The translations under genes and the position numbers were made by a program. From contig SEBU01000001.1 in assembly GCA_004173475.1 (NCBI GenBank), positions 620,001-684,000 on the forward strand: DNA of 64,000 nucleotides. The letters are read 5' to 3'. This DNA is from Gammaproteobacteria bacterium. Its GTDB lineage: Bacteria > Pseudomonadota > Gammaproteobacteria > Pseudomonadales > Cellvibrionaceae. This document shows positions 44,251 to 55,000 of this stretch, piece by piece (the stretch's first letter is position 1; each line of letters starts with the position of its first letter). The notes beneath the pieces were generated by a model. It was not told the origin of the DNA and did no database searches. It saw only the letters and a list, made by a program, of their open reading frames with translations.

Positions 44251-44669
44251 TGGCTTTTTCTTCCGGTGGTAGCGATAGCGATGAGGTGTTTGGTGAGATT
44301 AACGTTACGCCTTTAGTAGATGTAATGTTGGTACTGCTGGTTACCTTTATTATTACCGCTCCTATGCTCACCAACACCATTAACGTGAACCTGCCAGATA
44401 CACAACCAACGTTTCAACAGAAGGAACCCGAAAAACCTACGGTTATCAGCGTTGACGAAGCAGGAAAAGTTTATATCGACAAAGAAGGCTACCCATTACC
44501 AGAAATTGAAGGGGAGCTAATTAAGCGTAAAGCTGATAACCCCGAAATTCGTTTGAATTTAAACGCGGATGAAAAAGTAAATTACGGTGTTATCGCTAAG
44601 GTAATGGCTGCTATCGAACGAGCGGGAATTGAAAGGCTTTCATTCATAAGTGAACACGAAACTCAGTAA
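44250..44669 (+). CDS. exbD: ExbD proton channel subunit
   Basis: 139 residues. FGEINVTPLVDVMLVLLVTFIITAPML holds the single membrane helix with the proton-carrying Asp (VDVML). The periplasmic domain (VISVDEAGKVYIDKEGYPL, IRLNLNADEKVNYGVIAKVMAAIERAGIERLSFI) is typical. Its start codon overlaps the exbB stop by one base. Completes the TonB complex. Confidence 0.94.
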   Translation: MAFSSGGSDSDEVFGEINVTPLVDVMLVLLVTFIITAPMLTNTINVNLPDTQPTFQQKEPEKPTVISVDEAGKVYIDKEGYPLPEIEGELIKRKADNPEIRLNLNADEKVNYGVIAKVMAAIERAGIERLSFISEHETQ

Positions 44670-44919
44670 CCTGTTTACACCATAACTAAAAAATTGAACT
44701 GTATAAAACTAACGCAAGGATGCGAAGTTTTAATTTGTAAACCGTCCTATCAAAACAATATCCCCCTCTCAAATTCTTATTTATTTTCCCAACATCCAAT
44801 CTGCATTATTTTTTAGCGGACTTCAGTTTACACAGACTAGTGCGCGATTCGATTTTCAAAAATCAATATCAGACGTTTAATTCGGTCCTAAACCTACTAA
44901 AGACTATTTTAGGAACTAT
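44670..44919. other. Intergenic region after exbD
   Basis: 250 bases (480 to the tRNA gene). No terminator is seen directly after exbD. No gene was recognised apart from the possible short ORF that follows. Confidence 0.4.
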
Positions 44920-45075
44920 ATGAGCACTAAAGCGTGGAGTGCTGGGGGGACTGCTATAAATGCGTATTCCGACCGAATGATTGGATTATTTTCAATGCCC
45001 AGAATTTCAAAGTTTGGAATTAAGTTGCGGGAAACCTATACCCTTACGCAACAAGTTCCTGAATCGAATAGGTGA
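44920..45075 (+). CDS. Possible 51-residue small protein
   Basis: An ATG at 44920 has AGGA 5 nt upstream and opens 51 codons to TGA at 45073-45075, followed after 20 nt by a terminator. The predicted protein is basic and Ser/Thr-rich (STKAWSAGGTAINAYSD..., ISKFGIKLRETYTLTQQ) and matches nothing I know. The ribosome-binding site, length and terminator are suggestive only; chance is quite possible. Confidence 0.28.
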   Translation: MSTKAWSAGGTAINAYSDRMIGLFSMPRISKFGIKLRETYTLTQQVPESNR

Positions 45076-45093
45076 ACCAGAAAGAACTTGAAA

Positions 45094-45123
45094 TAAAAAA
45101 GCCCGCAATCTGCGGGCTTTTAA
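45094..45123. terminator. Bidirectional terminator beside tRNA-Leu
   Basis: AAAAGCCCGCA and TGCGGGCTTTT pair around ATC, with an A-run on the left and T-run on the right. On the minus strand it ends the secG-tRNA-Leu transcript. Confidence 0.9.
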
Positions 45124-45148
45124 TAACACCTTAGGGTGTCAATCTATA

Positions 45149-45233
45149 TGGTACCCGAGGCCGGACTCGAACCGGCACAGCTTACGCCACTACGACCTCA
45201 ACATAGCGTGTCTACCAATTCCACCACTCGGGC
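45149..45233 (-). tRNA. tRNA-Leu (anticodon GAG)
   Basis: On the minus strand the 85-nt gene begins GCCCGAGTGG and ends CTCGGGTACCA with encoded CCA. The acceptor arms pair, the D-loop region reads AATTGGTAGACACGC, the anticodon arm is CTATG-TTGAGGT-CGTAG giving GAG, a long variable arm is present, and the T-loop has GGTTCGAGTCC. The long variable arm and GAG anticodon identify leucine. It sits 6 nt after secG, the usual place. Confidence 0.97.
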
Positions 45234-45239
45234 TTACTT

Positions 45240-45635
45240 TTACTTATTTTGCTCCGGTGCAGTTACCGGAACATCATTCGCATTGGTTGCTGGTGCAGCT
45301 TGGTTTTGTGTAGCCGGCGCATCAACAGGAACTTGTGCAGCAGGCGCTGGAGCTTGCTGTTGAACAGCTGCCGGCACTGGAACACCTTGCAAAGCAATTT
45401 TAGAATTATTTTTAGCCATAACAGCCAAAACAATACTCAACACGAAAAATATAGTTGCGAAAATTGCAGTAGCTCGAGTAAAAAAACTACCACCACCATC
45501 ACTACCAAATACGGTTTGAGATGCGCCAGAGCCAAACGAAGCGCCTGCAGCAGCACCCTTACCTTGTTGTACCAGAATCAATCCGATAATAATCAACGCA
45601 GATATCGAGTGAACAACTAATACTAACTTTTCCAT
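45240..45635 (-). CDS. secG: Protein translocase subunit SecG
   Basis: 131 residues. EKLVLVVHSISALIIIGLILVQQGKGAAAG and FGSGASQTVFGS followed by the second membrane helix (ATAIFATIFFVLSIVLAVMA) identify SecG, an accessory of the SecYEG channel. An Ala/Pro/Gln-rich tail of about 45 residues is common in related bacteria. Located between tpiA and tRNA-Leu as in other gammaproteobacteria. Confidence 0.95.
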   Translation of the reverse strand: MEKLVLVVHSISALIIIGLILVQQGKGAAAGASFGSGASQTVFGSDGGGSFFTRATAIFATIFFVLSIVLAVMAKNNSKIALQGVPVPAAVQQQAPAPAAQVPVDAPATQNQAAPATNANDVPVTAPEQNK

Positions 45636-45712
45636 TTCTGGATCTCTTCTTAGTAATATATCAATTAGACATTTTGCTGATGATAATTTTAGAACACAAG
45701 GTTCATTAACTA

Positions 45713-46477
45713 TTACTTATCAGCAGCTTTACAAATTTTTAAAAACTCTTCGGCATCAAGCGAAGCACCACCCAGTAAAGCACCGTCGATATCAGGCAAT
45801 GCAAAAAGTTGGTCCGCATTGCTCGCTTTAACACTACCGCCGTACAAAATCCTCACTTCTTCAGCCACATTACCCAGGTAACTCCGGATAAACGTGTGCA
45901 CTTCATGTGCTTGCTGAGGTGTTGCAGTCTTACCCGTTCCTACTGCCCATACCGGCTCGTAAGCGACCACAGCGTTTAAAAATTTATCTCGGCCGACACA
46001 GGAAATCACAGCGTCCAATTGTCGCCCGATAACGTCTATGTGTTTTCCATTTTCACGCTGTGCTAAAGACTCACCTATACATAATATGGGAATCAAATTT
46101 ACACGCTGCGCAGCTATAAACTTTTGCGCAACTTGTTCGTCAGTTTCACCCTGTAAACGGCGGCGCTCATTGTGACCAATAATTACAAATTTGCAATGTA
46201 ATTCTGCGAGCATTTCCGCCGACACTTCACCAGTATATGCACCTGCTTCAAACTGACTTACATTTTGCGCACCCAAAAAAATGGGTGAGCCAGAAATATT
46301 TTCGTAAGTGTGTAGTAAATAAGGACTGGGTGGACAAATGACTACGTCTGCATTGTGTTCACCTTGCCAGCCTGCAACAACTTCGGCTAACAACTCAGCA
46401 TTAATTCGCTGATTTCCATTCATTTTCCAGTTGCCAACAATGAGCTGGCGACGCTTGGCGTTACTGGTTTTATTCAA
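45713..46477 (-). CDS. tpiA: Triosephosphate isomerase
   Basis: About 254 residues. VGNWKMNG near the N-terminus, FVIIGHNERR with the electrophilic His, AYEPVWAVGTGKTATPQQA with the catalytic Glu, and LYGGSVKASN are present. It interconverts glyceraldehyde 3-phosphate and dihydroxyacetone phosphate. No ATG fits; GGGAGG lies 8 nt before a TTG at 46477, which I take as start. A TTG six codons earlier would put the ribosome-binding site inside the gene. Confidence 0.95.
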   Translation of the reverse strand: MNKTSNAKRRQLIVGNWKMNGNQRINAELLAEVVAGWQGEHNADVVICPPSPYLLHTYENISGSPIFLGAQNVSQFEAGAYTGEVSAEMLAELHCKFVIIGHNERRRLQGETDEQVAQKFIAAQRVNLIPILCIGESLAQRENGKHIDVIGRQLDAVISCVGRDKFLNAVVAYEPVWAVGTGKTATPQQAHEVHTFIRSYLGNVAEEVRILYGGSVKASNADQLFALPDIDGALLGGASLDAEEFLKICKAADK

Positions 46478-46581
46478 CAGCAATACCTCCCCCAAAGCGG
46501 GCGCTAATGGTAGCTAAGATGAATTCAACATACAACTTAATCTTAGCTTACACCCTGATTTATCTCGGCTTTTTACGATTT

Positions 46582-46623
46582 GGCCATTATAAATTGAACG
46601 CCTTCGCTCAATTTATAATGGCC
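46582..46623. repeat. Perfect 16-bp inverted repeat between glmM and tpiA
   Basis: GGCCATTATAAATTGA (46582-46597) and TCAATTTATAATGGCC (46608-46623) are exact reverse complements around a 10-nt loop. There is no T-run on either side, so it is not a standard terminator. Confidence 0.8.
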
Positions 46624-46687
46624 GCCTTCAGCCTTGAATACTTTTTACACAAACCTTGAACGGGTTGTTTTGCTGCTTACAACAGAT

Positions 46688-48025
46688 CTAATTCAATGCC
46701 TGCTCAACCGTTTTAGCCAGTTCCTGCGCTAGCTCTTTAACCTGATTTTTATCCTCACCTTCCACCATTACCCGCACCACTGGTTCGGTCCCAGAGGGTC
46801 GCAAAAGCACTCTGCCGGTTCCCGCCAATTTATCTTCAGTTGCTTTAACAGCAGACTGCACAGTTTCGTCAGTACTTAGATCTACCCGCTTTGCCATACG
46901 CACGTTGATCATGACCTGCGGCAACTTATTCATTCCCTTTTTAATTTTATTAAGCGATTCGCCGAAAGTAGTGATGGCTAGAAGCACTTGTAACGCGGAA
47001 ATGATTCCGTCACCGGTAGTTGTTACGTTATTGCAAACTATATGGCCAGAGTTTTCTCCGCCCAAACGCCAGCCATTTTGACGCATCATTTCTATGACAT
47101 AACGGTCACCGACCTTAGCTCGCGCAAAGGGCACACCCAGCTTCTTCAGGCCCAGCTCAAAACCGAAATTACTCATTAGCGTACCGACTACACCGTCGCA
47201 ACCACCGGTATATTCTTGTTGGTATTTGGCGATGATATAAAGCAGCTCGTCACCATCCACTATTTCGCCTTTATGATCGACAAACACCACGCGATCACCA
47301 TCGCCATCGAAGGCTATACCCAGATCCGCACCAACCTCGATGACTTTCTCTTGCAGCGCTTCAGGTTTGGTGGAGCCACAGCTACGATTGATATTGGTGC
47401 CGTTGGGCTCAACAAAAATCGGAATAATCTTTGCGCCTAGCTCGCTAAAAACATCCGGAGCTATGTGATAAGTCGCACCGTGGGCGCAATCAAGTACAAT
47501 TTGCAAACTTTTGAGATTGAATCCCCAAGGCATGGTTCCCTTGCAGAATTCCGTGTAGCGACCGGAAGCGTCGCCAATGCGGCGCGCTTTTCCGAGTTTC
47601 TCTGCAGTCACCATTGGTTTTTCCAGCTCTTCTTCAATGAGACGCTCCAACTCATCTGGCAATTTAGTGCCATTGCCACCGAAGAATTTAATACCGTTAT
47701 CTACGTAGCTATTGTGGGAGGCGCTGATAACAATTCCGGCTTGGGCTTGGAATGTACGAGTAAGGTAAGCGACCCCCGGGGTCGGCATTGGGCCTAGGAG
47801 CCCGACATCAACTCCAGCGTTAATCAAACCTGCCTGAAGCGCGGATTCAAACATGTAACCTGAAATTCGCGTGTCTTTGCCGATAAGAATAAGATTGGAG
47901 CCATCAAAGCGGTCCATAAGCACTCGCCCGGCTGCCCAACCAAGCTTGAGCATAAAATCAGGGGTGATCGGTGCTTCGCCCACTAATCCACGAATACCGT
48001 CTGTACCGAAATATTTACGCGACAT
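46688..48025 (-). CDS. glmM: Phosphoglucosamine mutase
   Basis: 445 residues. [22 protein letters not shown], the phosphoserine loop [17 protein letters not shown] with Ser103, the metal loop FDGDGDRV, the sugar loop GGENSGHI and the phosphate loop RPSGTEP are all present. It converts glucosamine-6-phosphate to glucosamine-1-phosphate for cell-wall precursor synthesis. It follows folP by 18 nt, as in E. coli. Confidence 0.97.
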   Translation of the reverse strand: MSRKYFGTDGIRGLVGEAPITPDFMLKLGWAAGRVLMDRFDGSNLILIGKDTRISGYMFESALQAGLINAGVDVGLLGPMPTPGVAYLTRTFQAQAGIVISASHNSYVDNGIKFFGGNGTKLPDELERLIEEELEKPMVTAEKLGKARRIGDASGRYTEFCKGTMPWGFNLKSLQIVLDCAHGATYHIAPDVFSELGAKIIPIFVEPNGTNINRSCGSTKPEALQEKVIEVGADLGIAFDGDGDRVVFVDHKGEIVDGDELLYIIAKYQQEYTGGCDGVVGTLMSNFGFELGLKKLGVPFARAKVGDRYVIEMMRQNGWRLGGENSGHIVCNNVTTTGDGIISALQVLLAITTFGESLNKIKKGMNKLPQVMINVRMAKRVDLSTDETVQSAVKATEDKLAGTGRVLLRPSGTEPVVRVMVEGEDKNQVKELAQELAKTVEQALN

Positions 48026-48043
48026 TGATCCTTACTCCATTTC

Positions 48044-48892
48044 TTATTTTGCAGAATTTTTTACTGCGTTATAGACCGATAAAACATCTTTAGTGGCAGC
48101 TACGTCGTGCACACGAACTATGGCAGCACCCCGCTCAATTGCTGCAAGCGCTAAGGCCAGACTACCCGGTAAACGCTCGTCAACAGCCCGATGTAGCAAT
48201 TGATCAAGCATAGATTTACGAGATAAACCAACCAATATAGGTAAACTCAAAACACCTAGTTCTGGCAGGCGAGCCAAAAGGGCGAGATTATGCGTGAGAG
48301 TTTTGCCAAAGCCAAATCCCGGATCTATCAAAATGCGACTTCTGGGAATTCCAACCGTTTGGCAGGCTTCAATTCTCTGCTGTAGAAAGGTCAAAACGTC
48401 CGCAACAACGTCTTGATAGTGAGGCGCATTTTGCATAGTTTGCGGCTGCCCCTGCATGTGCATTAGGCAAATTGGCAGCTGAGTTTTGGCTGCGGCTTCC
48501 AAAGCGCCGTCGCGAGACAATGCCCTAACGTCATTGATAATACCCGCGCCTTTAAGAGCCGACTCACGAATCACGCTGGCCATACTTGTATCCACCGATA
48601 CGAGTACGTCTAAATTTTTCACCAATGCTTCAACTACTGGAATAACACGATCCAGCTCTTCCTGCTCAGATACAGTAACCGCACCGGGACGGGTTGACTC
48701 ACCCCCAACATCGAGAATATCCGCGCCCTCAGCTAGCATTACCTCAGCACGCTCAAGCACTCGATCAATCGCCACCTGACCTGAGCGATAAAAAGCCCCA
48801 CCGTCAGAAAAAGAATCCGGGGTGATATTTAATATGCCCATAATTTTCGGGCTAGATAAATTTAACGAATGGGCACCGCACTGCAGCAACAT
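48044..48892 (-). CDS. folP: Dihydropteroate synthase
   Basis: 282 residues. IMGILNITPDSFSDGG, DILDVGGESTRPGA, SVDTSMASVI, INDVRALS, ICLMHMQG, DPGFGFGKTLTHNLALLARL, GLSRKSML and IVRVHDVAAT cover all family motifs. It joins para-aminobenzoate to the pterin in folate synthesis and is the sulfonamide target. Starts with TTG or ATG near 48892; upstream sequence shows no clear alternative. A terminator separates it from ftsH. Confidence 0.96.
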   Translation of the reverse strand: MLLQCGAHSLNLSSPKIMGILNITPDSFSDGGAFYRSGQVAIDRVLERAEVMLAEGADILDVGGESTRPGAVTVSEQEELDRVIPVVEALVKNLDVLVSVDTSMASVIRESALKGAGIINDVRALSRDGALEAAAKTQLPICLMHMQGQPQTMQNAPHYQDVVADVLTFLQQRIEACQTVGIPRSRILIDPGFGFGKTLTHNLALLARLPELGVLSLPILVGLSRKSMLDQLLHRAVDERLPGSLALALAAIERGAAIVRVHDVAATKDVLSVYNAVKNSAK

Positions 48893-48916
48893 AGAAAACC
48901 TGTAAGTCTTTAAATA

Positions 48917-48946
48917 TAAAAACCCCGAGACAAGCTCGGGGTTTTG
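48917..48946 (-). terminator. Rho-independent terminator after ftsH
   Basis: On the minus strand AACCCCGAG and CTCGGGGTT pair with a short loop and are followed by TTTTAT. Transcription into folP-glmM is probably reduced here. Confidence 0.88.
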
Positions 48947-48963
48947 GTCAGTACGTAATTGGA

Positions 48964-50874
48964 TTAATGAGTGTTTGCAGGACCACCAATCGGACCAGCC
49001 TTATCATCAGGCTCGCCAGATTCCTTATTACGTAAGTGGCTGTTGAAGTCATCATCGTTCCATTCACGCGGTGGACGAACTTTACGACGCGCCATTAAAT
49101 CCGCAACCTGTTCAGCGTCGATGGTCTCGTACTCCATTAGCGCATTTTTCATGGTTTCCAGAACGTCACGATTTTCCTGCAAAATTTTGGTCGCTCGTGA
49201 ATAACATTCATCAATAATGCGGCGAACCTCTTCGTCAATCTGACGCGACGTTTCGCTGGAATATTGTTGAGTTGCCATCCCAGGGTAAGCACCTTCTTCT
49301 TCACCATAATGAAGCGGGCCCAACTTAGCCGACAAACCCCATTTGGTAACCATACTACGCGCCATACTAGTTGCGCGCTCAATATCGTTAGAAGCACCGG
49401 TGGTAACACCGTCAACGCCCAAGGTCATTTCTTCCGCAATACGACCCCCAAACAAGGTACACAAACGCGACTCAAGCGAACGTTTGCTCCAACTATACTT
49501 GTCTTCCTCAGGCAAATACTGGGTCACACCTAAAGCGCCGCCACGAGGAATAATAGTAACCTTATGAACCGGATCATGTTCAGGAACCAGACAACCTATA
49601 ATGGCGTGGCCTGCTTCATGATATGCAGTATTCTCTTTTTCTTTCTCGCTCATAACCATGGACTTACGTTCTGCGCCCATCATGATTTTATCGCGCGCTT
49701 TCTCAAAGTCTTCCATAGTTACCAAACGCTTATTACCGCGCGCTGCCATCAAGGCTGCTTCGTTAACGAGGTTTGCCAACTCCGCACCAGAGAATCCAGG
49801 AGTACCGCGTGCAATAACTGATGCACTGACACGTTCATCCAGCGGAACTTTGCGCATGTGAACTTTAAGAATTTGTTCGCGACCGCGGATATCCGGCAAG
49901 CCAACATACACCTGACGGTCAAAACGGCCAGGACGCAATAGGGCCTTATCGAGTACATCTGCGCGGTTAGTGGCGGCGATGATAATTACACCATCGTTGC
50001 CTTCAAAACCATCCATCTCCACCAACAATTGGTTGAGCGTTTGCTCACGTTCATCATGACCACCGCCGTGACCACCGCCACGATGGCGACCTACCGCATC
50101 AATCTCGTCAATAAAGATAATACAGGGCGCTTGCTTCTTGGCTTGGTCAAACATATCACGTACACGACTCGCACCCACACCAACGAACATCTCAACGAAA
50201 TCAGAGCCAGAGATTGAAAAGAAAGGTACCTTTGCTTCGCCAGCAATAGCTTTTGCTAACAACGTTTTACCGGTTCCGGGTGGGCCAACCATCAAAACAC
50301 CGCGAGGAATCTGGCCACCCAAGCGCTGAAACTTGGATGGGTCGCGAAGGAACTGTACAAGCTCTTGTACTTCTTCTTTAGCTTCATCGACTCCGGCGAC
50401 ATCAGCAAAAGTTGTTTTAATTTGGTCTTCACCCAAGAGGCGCGCTTTGCTTTTGCCAAAGCTCATAGGCCCGCCTTTACCGCCGCCACCGCCTTGCATT
50501 TGGCGCATGAAGAACCAGAAAACGCCAAGGATGATAAGCACAGGGAAACTAGCTACTAATAGCTGATTCCATAAACTCGGGGGTTCAATTTCACGGCCCT
50601 TGATGGCAACGTTATGTGCGTAAAGATCATCAAGCAACTTGGGATCAGGCGTTTGCGGGCGCACAGCCTTAAAATTCGTGCGATCGGTGTAAATACCTTC
50701 GATACTCACCGGATCGATAATTACTTCCTGGACACGCTCATCTTTAACGGCCTTAATGAAGTCGGAATAGCTGATCGTATCGCTATTCGGCGTCTTGCTG
50801 AAGTTTTGGAACACACTGATCACGACTACAAGAATTACAAGCCAAATCAGGAGGTTCTTAGTGATATCGTTCAA
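48964..50874 (-). CDS. ftsH: ATP-dependent zinc metalloprotease FtsH
   Basis: 636 residues from a TTG at 50874 ([21 protein letters not shown]), with GAGGA 7 nt upstream; the longer GTG start (50931) would place an unusual 19-residue leader before the first helix. Two membrane helices flank a periplasmic region; then the AAA domain with Walker A GPPGTGKT (197-204), [15 protein letters not shown], the SRH arginines, and the zinc site HEAGH. A Gly/Asp-rich C-terminus ends GGPAN. It degrades misassembled membrane proteins and LpxC-type substrates. Confidence 0.97.
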   Translation of the reverse strand: MNDITKNLLIWLVILVVVISVFQNFSKTPNSDTISYSDFIKAVKDERVQEVIIDPVSIEGIYTDRTNFKAVRPQTPDPKLLDDLYAHNVAIKGREIEPPSLWNQLLVASFPVLIILGVFWFFMRQMQGGGGGKGGPMSFGKSKARLLGEDQIKTTFADVAGVDEAKEEVQELVQFLRDPSKFQRLGGQIPRGVLMVGPPGTGKTLLAKAIAGEAKVPFFSISGSDFVEMFVGVGASRVRDMFDQAKKQAPCIIFIDEIDAVGRHRGGGHGGGHDEREQTLNQLLVEMDGFEGNDGVIIIAATNRADVLDKALLRPGRFDRQVYVGLPDIRGREQILKVHMRKVPLDERVSASVIARGTPGFSGAELANLVNEAALMAARGNKRLVTMEDFEKARDKIMMGAERKSMVMSEKEKENTAYHEAGHAIIGCLVPEHDPVHKVTIIPRGGALGVTQYLPEEDKYSWSKRSLESRLCTLFGGRIAEEMTLGVDGVTTGASNDIERATSMARSMVTKWGLSAKLGPLHYGEEEGAYPGMATQQYSSETSRQIDEEVRRIIDECYSRATKILQENRDVLETMKNALMEYETIDAEQVADLMARRKVRPPREWNDDDFNSHLRNKESGEPDDKAGPIGGPANTH

Positions 50875-51154
50875 AGAGAGGTCCTCATTAATGCATAAAA
50901 GATCGTCATACGCCTGGAAAAAGACTGACACTCCTATAATTGGGGAATGAATCCCTAATTACAAGCCCATCCAAACGTCAACAGTATTCATTTAACTTTA
51001 GCAGCTTATGCCGGTGAATGAACGAAAATCATTCACAAACCATAACCGCTCATCATATATTCCCGGTATTCCCCGCTAACCATAAGGATGCCGTGTGGGC
51101 TACAATACCAACCTTTTAGCCAGTCATTGTTTATTGAATCCAAGGTAAGTATTT

Positions 51155-51457
51155 ATGCCCATCAGCGCCGATCGCAAAAAATCATTTCGTACCATAGGCC
51201 ACAAGCTCAACCCGATTGTTACCATTGCTGGCAATGGTTTAAGCGAAGGGGTATTGCAAGAGCTGAATCGCGCGCTGGATGACCATGAATTAATCAAGGT
51301 CAAACTGGGAATAGCCGAGCGCGAAGATCGCAAAGCATTGGTAGCAGAAATAGTCGCCTTGCCGAATGTTGAACTAATTCAAGAGATAGGCAAAGTAGTT
51401 ATTCTCTATCGAGCCAATAAAAAGGCTAATCCCAAACTTTCAAATCTACATCGTTAA
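51155..51457 (+). CDS. yhbY: YhbY-type RNA-binding protein
   Basis: 100 residues. ISADRKKSFRTIGHKLNPIVTIAGNGLSEGVLQELNRALDDHELIKVKLGI followed by GKVVILYR is the CRM domain of YhbY, which binds 50S ribosome precursors. It is the only plus-strand gene in this core block, divergent from ftsH. rlmE, which usually lies between the two, is absent. The gap of 280 nt on the ftsH side holds both promoters. Confidence 0.94.
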   Translation: MPISADRKKSFRTIGHKLNPIVTIAGNGLSEGVLQELNRALDDHELIKVKLGIAEREDRKALVAEIVALPNVELIQEIGKVVILYRANKKANPKLSNLHR

Positions 51458-51471
51458 TTGAATTTTCTGAT

Positions 51472-51507
51472 ATAAAAAAGCCGCCTTAATTAGGCGGCTT
51501 AGTTTTG
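51472..51507. terminator. Terminator between yhbY and greA
   Basis: AAAAAGCCGCC and GGCGGCTT pair around TTAATTA, with A-run on the left and TAGTTTT on the right. It lies between convergent yhbY and greA and can act on both. Confidence 0.85.
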
Positions 51508-51531
51508 AGCGCTGAACAGCCGCTTCGTGCG

Positions 51532-52011
51532 TTAAATATGTTCGACCTTCCCGATTTCATATTCAACTTCACCGCCTGGCGCTTTCACAACCACAACATC
51601 GCCCTCTTCCTTACCGATCAATGCGCGCGCTATGGGTGAATTCACGGAAATTTTGTTGGCTTTGATTTCAGCTTCGTCATCACCCACGATTTGATAAGTA
51701 ACGGTTTGATCGGACTCCAAATTAATAATTGTTACTGTCGTACCGAAAATAACTTTTCCGCTGTGTGGAATTTTAGTGACATCAATAATTTGTGCGTTAC
51801 TCAACTTACCTTCAATTTCTTGAATGCGACCTTCGCAAAAACTTTGTTGTTCACGCGCAGCGGAATACTCTGCATTCTCTTTTAAATCCCCGTGCGCACG
51901 TGCTTCCGCAATAGCATTTACGATGCGTGGGCGCTGTACTTTTTTCAAATCCTCCAGCTCGGCCGCTAACTTTTCAGCACCGAGAGCTGTCATTGGAAAT
52001 TTAGTGCTCAT
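51532..52011 (-). CDS. greA: Transcription elongation factor GreA
   Basis: 159 residues. [52 protein letters not shown] forms the coiled-coil with the D-x-x-E-N-A-E-Y tip, and [22 protein letters not shown] ends the C-terminal domain. It rescues backtracked RNA polymerase by stimulating transcript cleavage. It is 47 nt downstream of carB. Confidence 0.97.
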   Translation of the reverse strand: MSTKFPMTALGAEKLAAELEDLKKVQRPRIVNAIAEARAHGDLKENAEYSAAREQQSFCEGRIQEIEGKLSNAQIIDVTKIPHSGKVIFGTTVTIINLESDQTVTYQIVGDDEAEIKANKISVNSPIARALIGKEEGDVVVVKAPGGEVEYEIGKVEHI

Positions 52012-52058
52012 TGTCTTTCCTTTTTGAATAGACTTAATCGAACGGCCTTAAAAAAACC

Positions 52059-55000
52059 TTATTTATGAGGTCTTTTATGCAAATCTTGCAAACGACGAAC
52101 TTCTATGTGCTCGCCCTCTTTCAAGGCCATACAAACAGCTTCAGCAGCTGCGAGAGTTGTATTGTAATAAACGCGATGATTTTCCGCGCTACGACGGATT
52201 GATGATGAATCGCGAGTTGCCTGACGGCCCTCAACGGTATTCAAAATCAAATCAATCTCATCGTTTTTAATCATATCGACAATGTGCGGACGACCCTCCT
52301 GCACTTTGTTTACTACTTGAACCGTTAATCCCGCTGATTGCAAAATGGCTGCGGTGCCACGAGTGGCAACCAACTTAAAACCGAGCTCGGTTAAATCTTT
52401 TCCTACGCCAACAATTCCAGCTTTATCCATATCCCGAACACTTAAAAATGCCGTGCCCGATAACGGAATACGATTGTTAGCGCCCAACTGTGATTTTCCG
52501 TAGGCCTCGCCGAACGTATCGCCAACGCCCATAACTTCGCCGGTTGATTTCATTTCCGGTCCGAGAATTGGGTCAACTGCCGGGAATTTATTGAACGGGA
52601 ATACGGCTTCTTTAACACTGAAATAGGTTGGAATAATTTCTTTGGTGAACCCCTGATCCGCCAAAGACATACCAGCCTGGCAACGCGCTGCAACTTTCGC
52701 CAGCGACACACCTATACATTTGGATACAAACGGAACCGTTCTAGATGCGCGCGGGTTGACTTCAATCACGTAAATTTTGCCGTCTTGATAAGCCAACTGT
52801 GTATTCATGAGGCCGATTACGCCCAATTCAATAGCCATCTGTTTCACTTGCTCGCGCATTGCATCCTGAACGTCAGCAGGCAATGAATATGGAGGTAATG
52901 AACATGCCGAATCACCGGAGTGAACCCCGCATTGTTCAATATGTTGCATGATGCCGCCGATGATGACTTGCTTGCCATCGGATACCGCATCTATATCAAC
53001 TTCAATCGCCGCATTTAAAAAATGATCAAGCAATACAGGTGCATCTTCAGAAACCTGAACTGCAGTGCGCATATAGGTACGCAGCTCATCTTCTTTGTAA
53101 ACAATTTCCATTGCACGACCACCTAATACATAGGAAGGGCGTACTACCAAGGGATAACCGACTTTATGTGCAGCGGCCAATGCCTCTTCAAGCGAACGCA
53201 CGATGGCGTTAGGCGGTTGTAGCAAACCGAGTTTTTCGATCATTTGCTGGAAGCGCTCGCGATCTTCTGCCTTATCAATCGCATCTGGGCTGGTGCCAAT
53301 AATGGGCACACCTTCTGCTTCCAAAGCACGCGATAATTTCAGTGGCGTTTGTCCACCGAACTGCACAATCACGCCGACTGGCTTTTCTTTTTGAACGATT
53401 TCCAGCACGTCCTCTAGTGTCACAGGTTCAAAGAAGAGACGATCTGAAGTGTCGTAATCCGTAGATACAGTTTCAGGGTTACAGTTAACCATTATGGTTT
53501 CGTAACCGTCTTCGCGCATTGCCAAAGCAGCGTGTACACAGCAATAGTCGAACTCGATACCTTGACCGATACGGTTTGGACCACCACCAATTACAAGAAT
53601 CTTTTTCTTATCACTCGGATTGGCTTCGCACTCTTCCTCATAGGTAGAGTACATGTAGGCTGTTGACGTTGAGAATTCTGCCGCGCAGGTATCGACACGC
53701 TTATATACCGGGCGAATATTTAAGCCCTGACGATAATGACGCACTTCTTTTTCTGATACGCCAAGCAAGAGAGCTAACCGTTTATCAGAGAATCCTTTGC
53801 GCTTGTAAGCGAAAATTGCCCCAGCATCCAGGCTGGCCAGCGATTTACCTTTTAAGGCCGATTCCATTGCAATCAATTCTTCGATTTGCACCAGGAACCA
53901 GGGATCAATTTTGGAAAGGTTAAACGCATCTTCAACACTTAGGCCCGCACGGAACGCATCACCCACGTACCAGATACGCTCTGCGCCGGGAGTTGCGAGC
54001 TCGCTGCGAATTTTGGTCAGGCCTTCTTCGGTAGTGACATCGACTTTGGATTCAAAACCAGCAGAACCTACTTCCAAGCCACGCAAAGCTTTTTGCAAGG
54101 ATTCCTGGAAAGTACGGCCAATCGCCATAACTTCGCCAACGGATTTCATTTGGGTAGTCAAACGTGCATCAGCTTCGCCGAATTTTTCAAACGTAAAGCG
54201 CGGAACTTTGGTTACAACATAATCGATTGATGGCTCAAACGATGCTGGAGTCGCACCACCGGTAATATCGTTTTTCAATTCATCGAGGGTATAACCTACA
54301 GCGAGTTTCGCTGCGATTTTTGCGATTGGGAAACCTGTTGCTTTTGACGCAAGAGCAGACGAGCGCGATACACGCGGATTCATCTCGATCACAACCATAC
54401 GGCCGTCAACCGGGTTTACGGCAAACTGCACATTAGAACCGCCCGTCTCAACACCAATCTCACGCAGTACCGCAATCGAGGCGTTACGCATGATTTGGTA
54501 TTCTTTATCAGTCAAAGTTTGCGCTGGCGCTACGGTAATCGAGTCGCCGGTGTGTACACCCATTGGGTCAAAGTTTTCGATCGAGCAAACTATAATGCAG
54601 TTGTCGTTTTTATCACGCACAACTTCCATTTCGTACTCTTTCCAGCCGAGTAACGATTCGTCGATAAGCAATTCGTTGGTTGGTGATAGATCTAAACCGC
54701 GCGTACAAATTTCTTCAAATTCATCCCAGTTGTAAGCGATACCACCACCCGATCCACCCATGGTGAACGACGGACGAATAATGCACGGGAAGCCGAATTC
54801 TTTGGGCGCCTCTTTAGCTTCTTCAAGCGTGTGAACAATTTTCGCACGAGCACAAGAAAGACCAATACGCTTCATTGCCTGATCAAACAAATTGCGGTCT
54901 TCCGCCATATTGATGGCTTCTTCTTTTGCGCCAATCAATTCAACATTATATTTTTCTAAAACGCCGTGTTTAGCCAGTGCCAAAGCGCAGTTCAATGCAG

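Noticed and set aside
45136-45363. ORF with a VPEAGLEPAQL-type product
   Set aside because: It reads through the tRNA-Leu gene in antisense; such products are a common artefact of tRNA genes. It also covers the end of secG.
48486-50566. Several plus-strand ORFs opposite folP and ftsH
   Set aside because: They are antisense shadows of long, fully recognised genes and have no motifs or start sites of their own.
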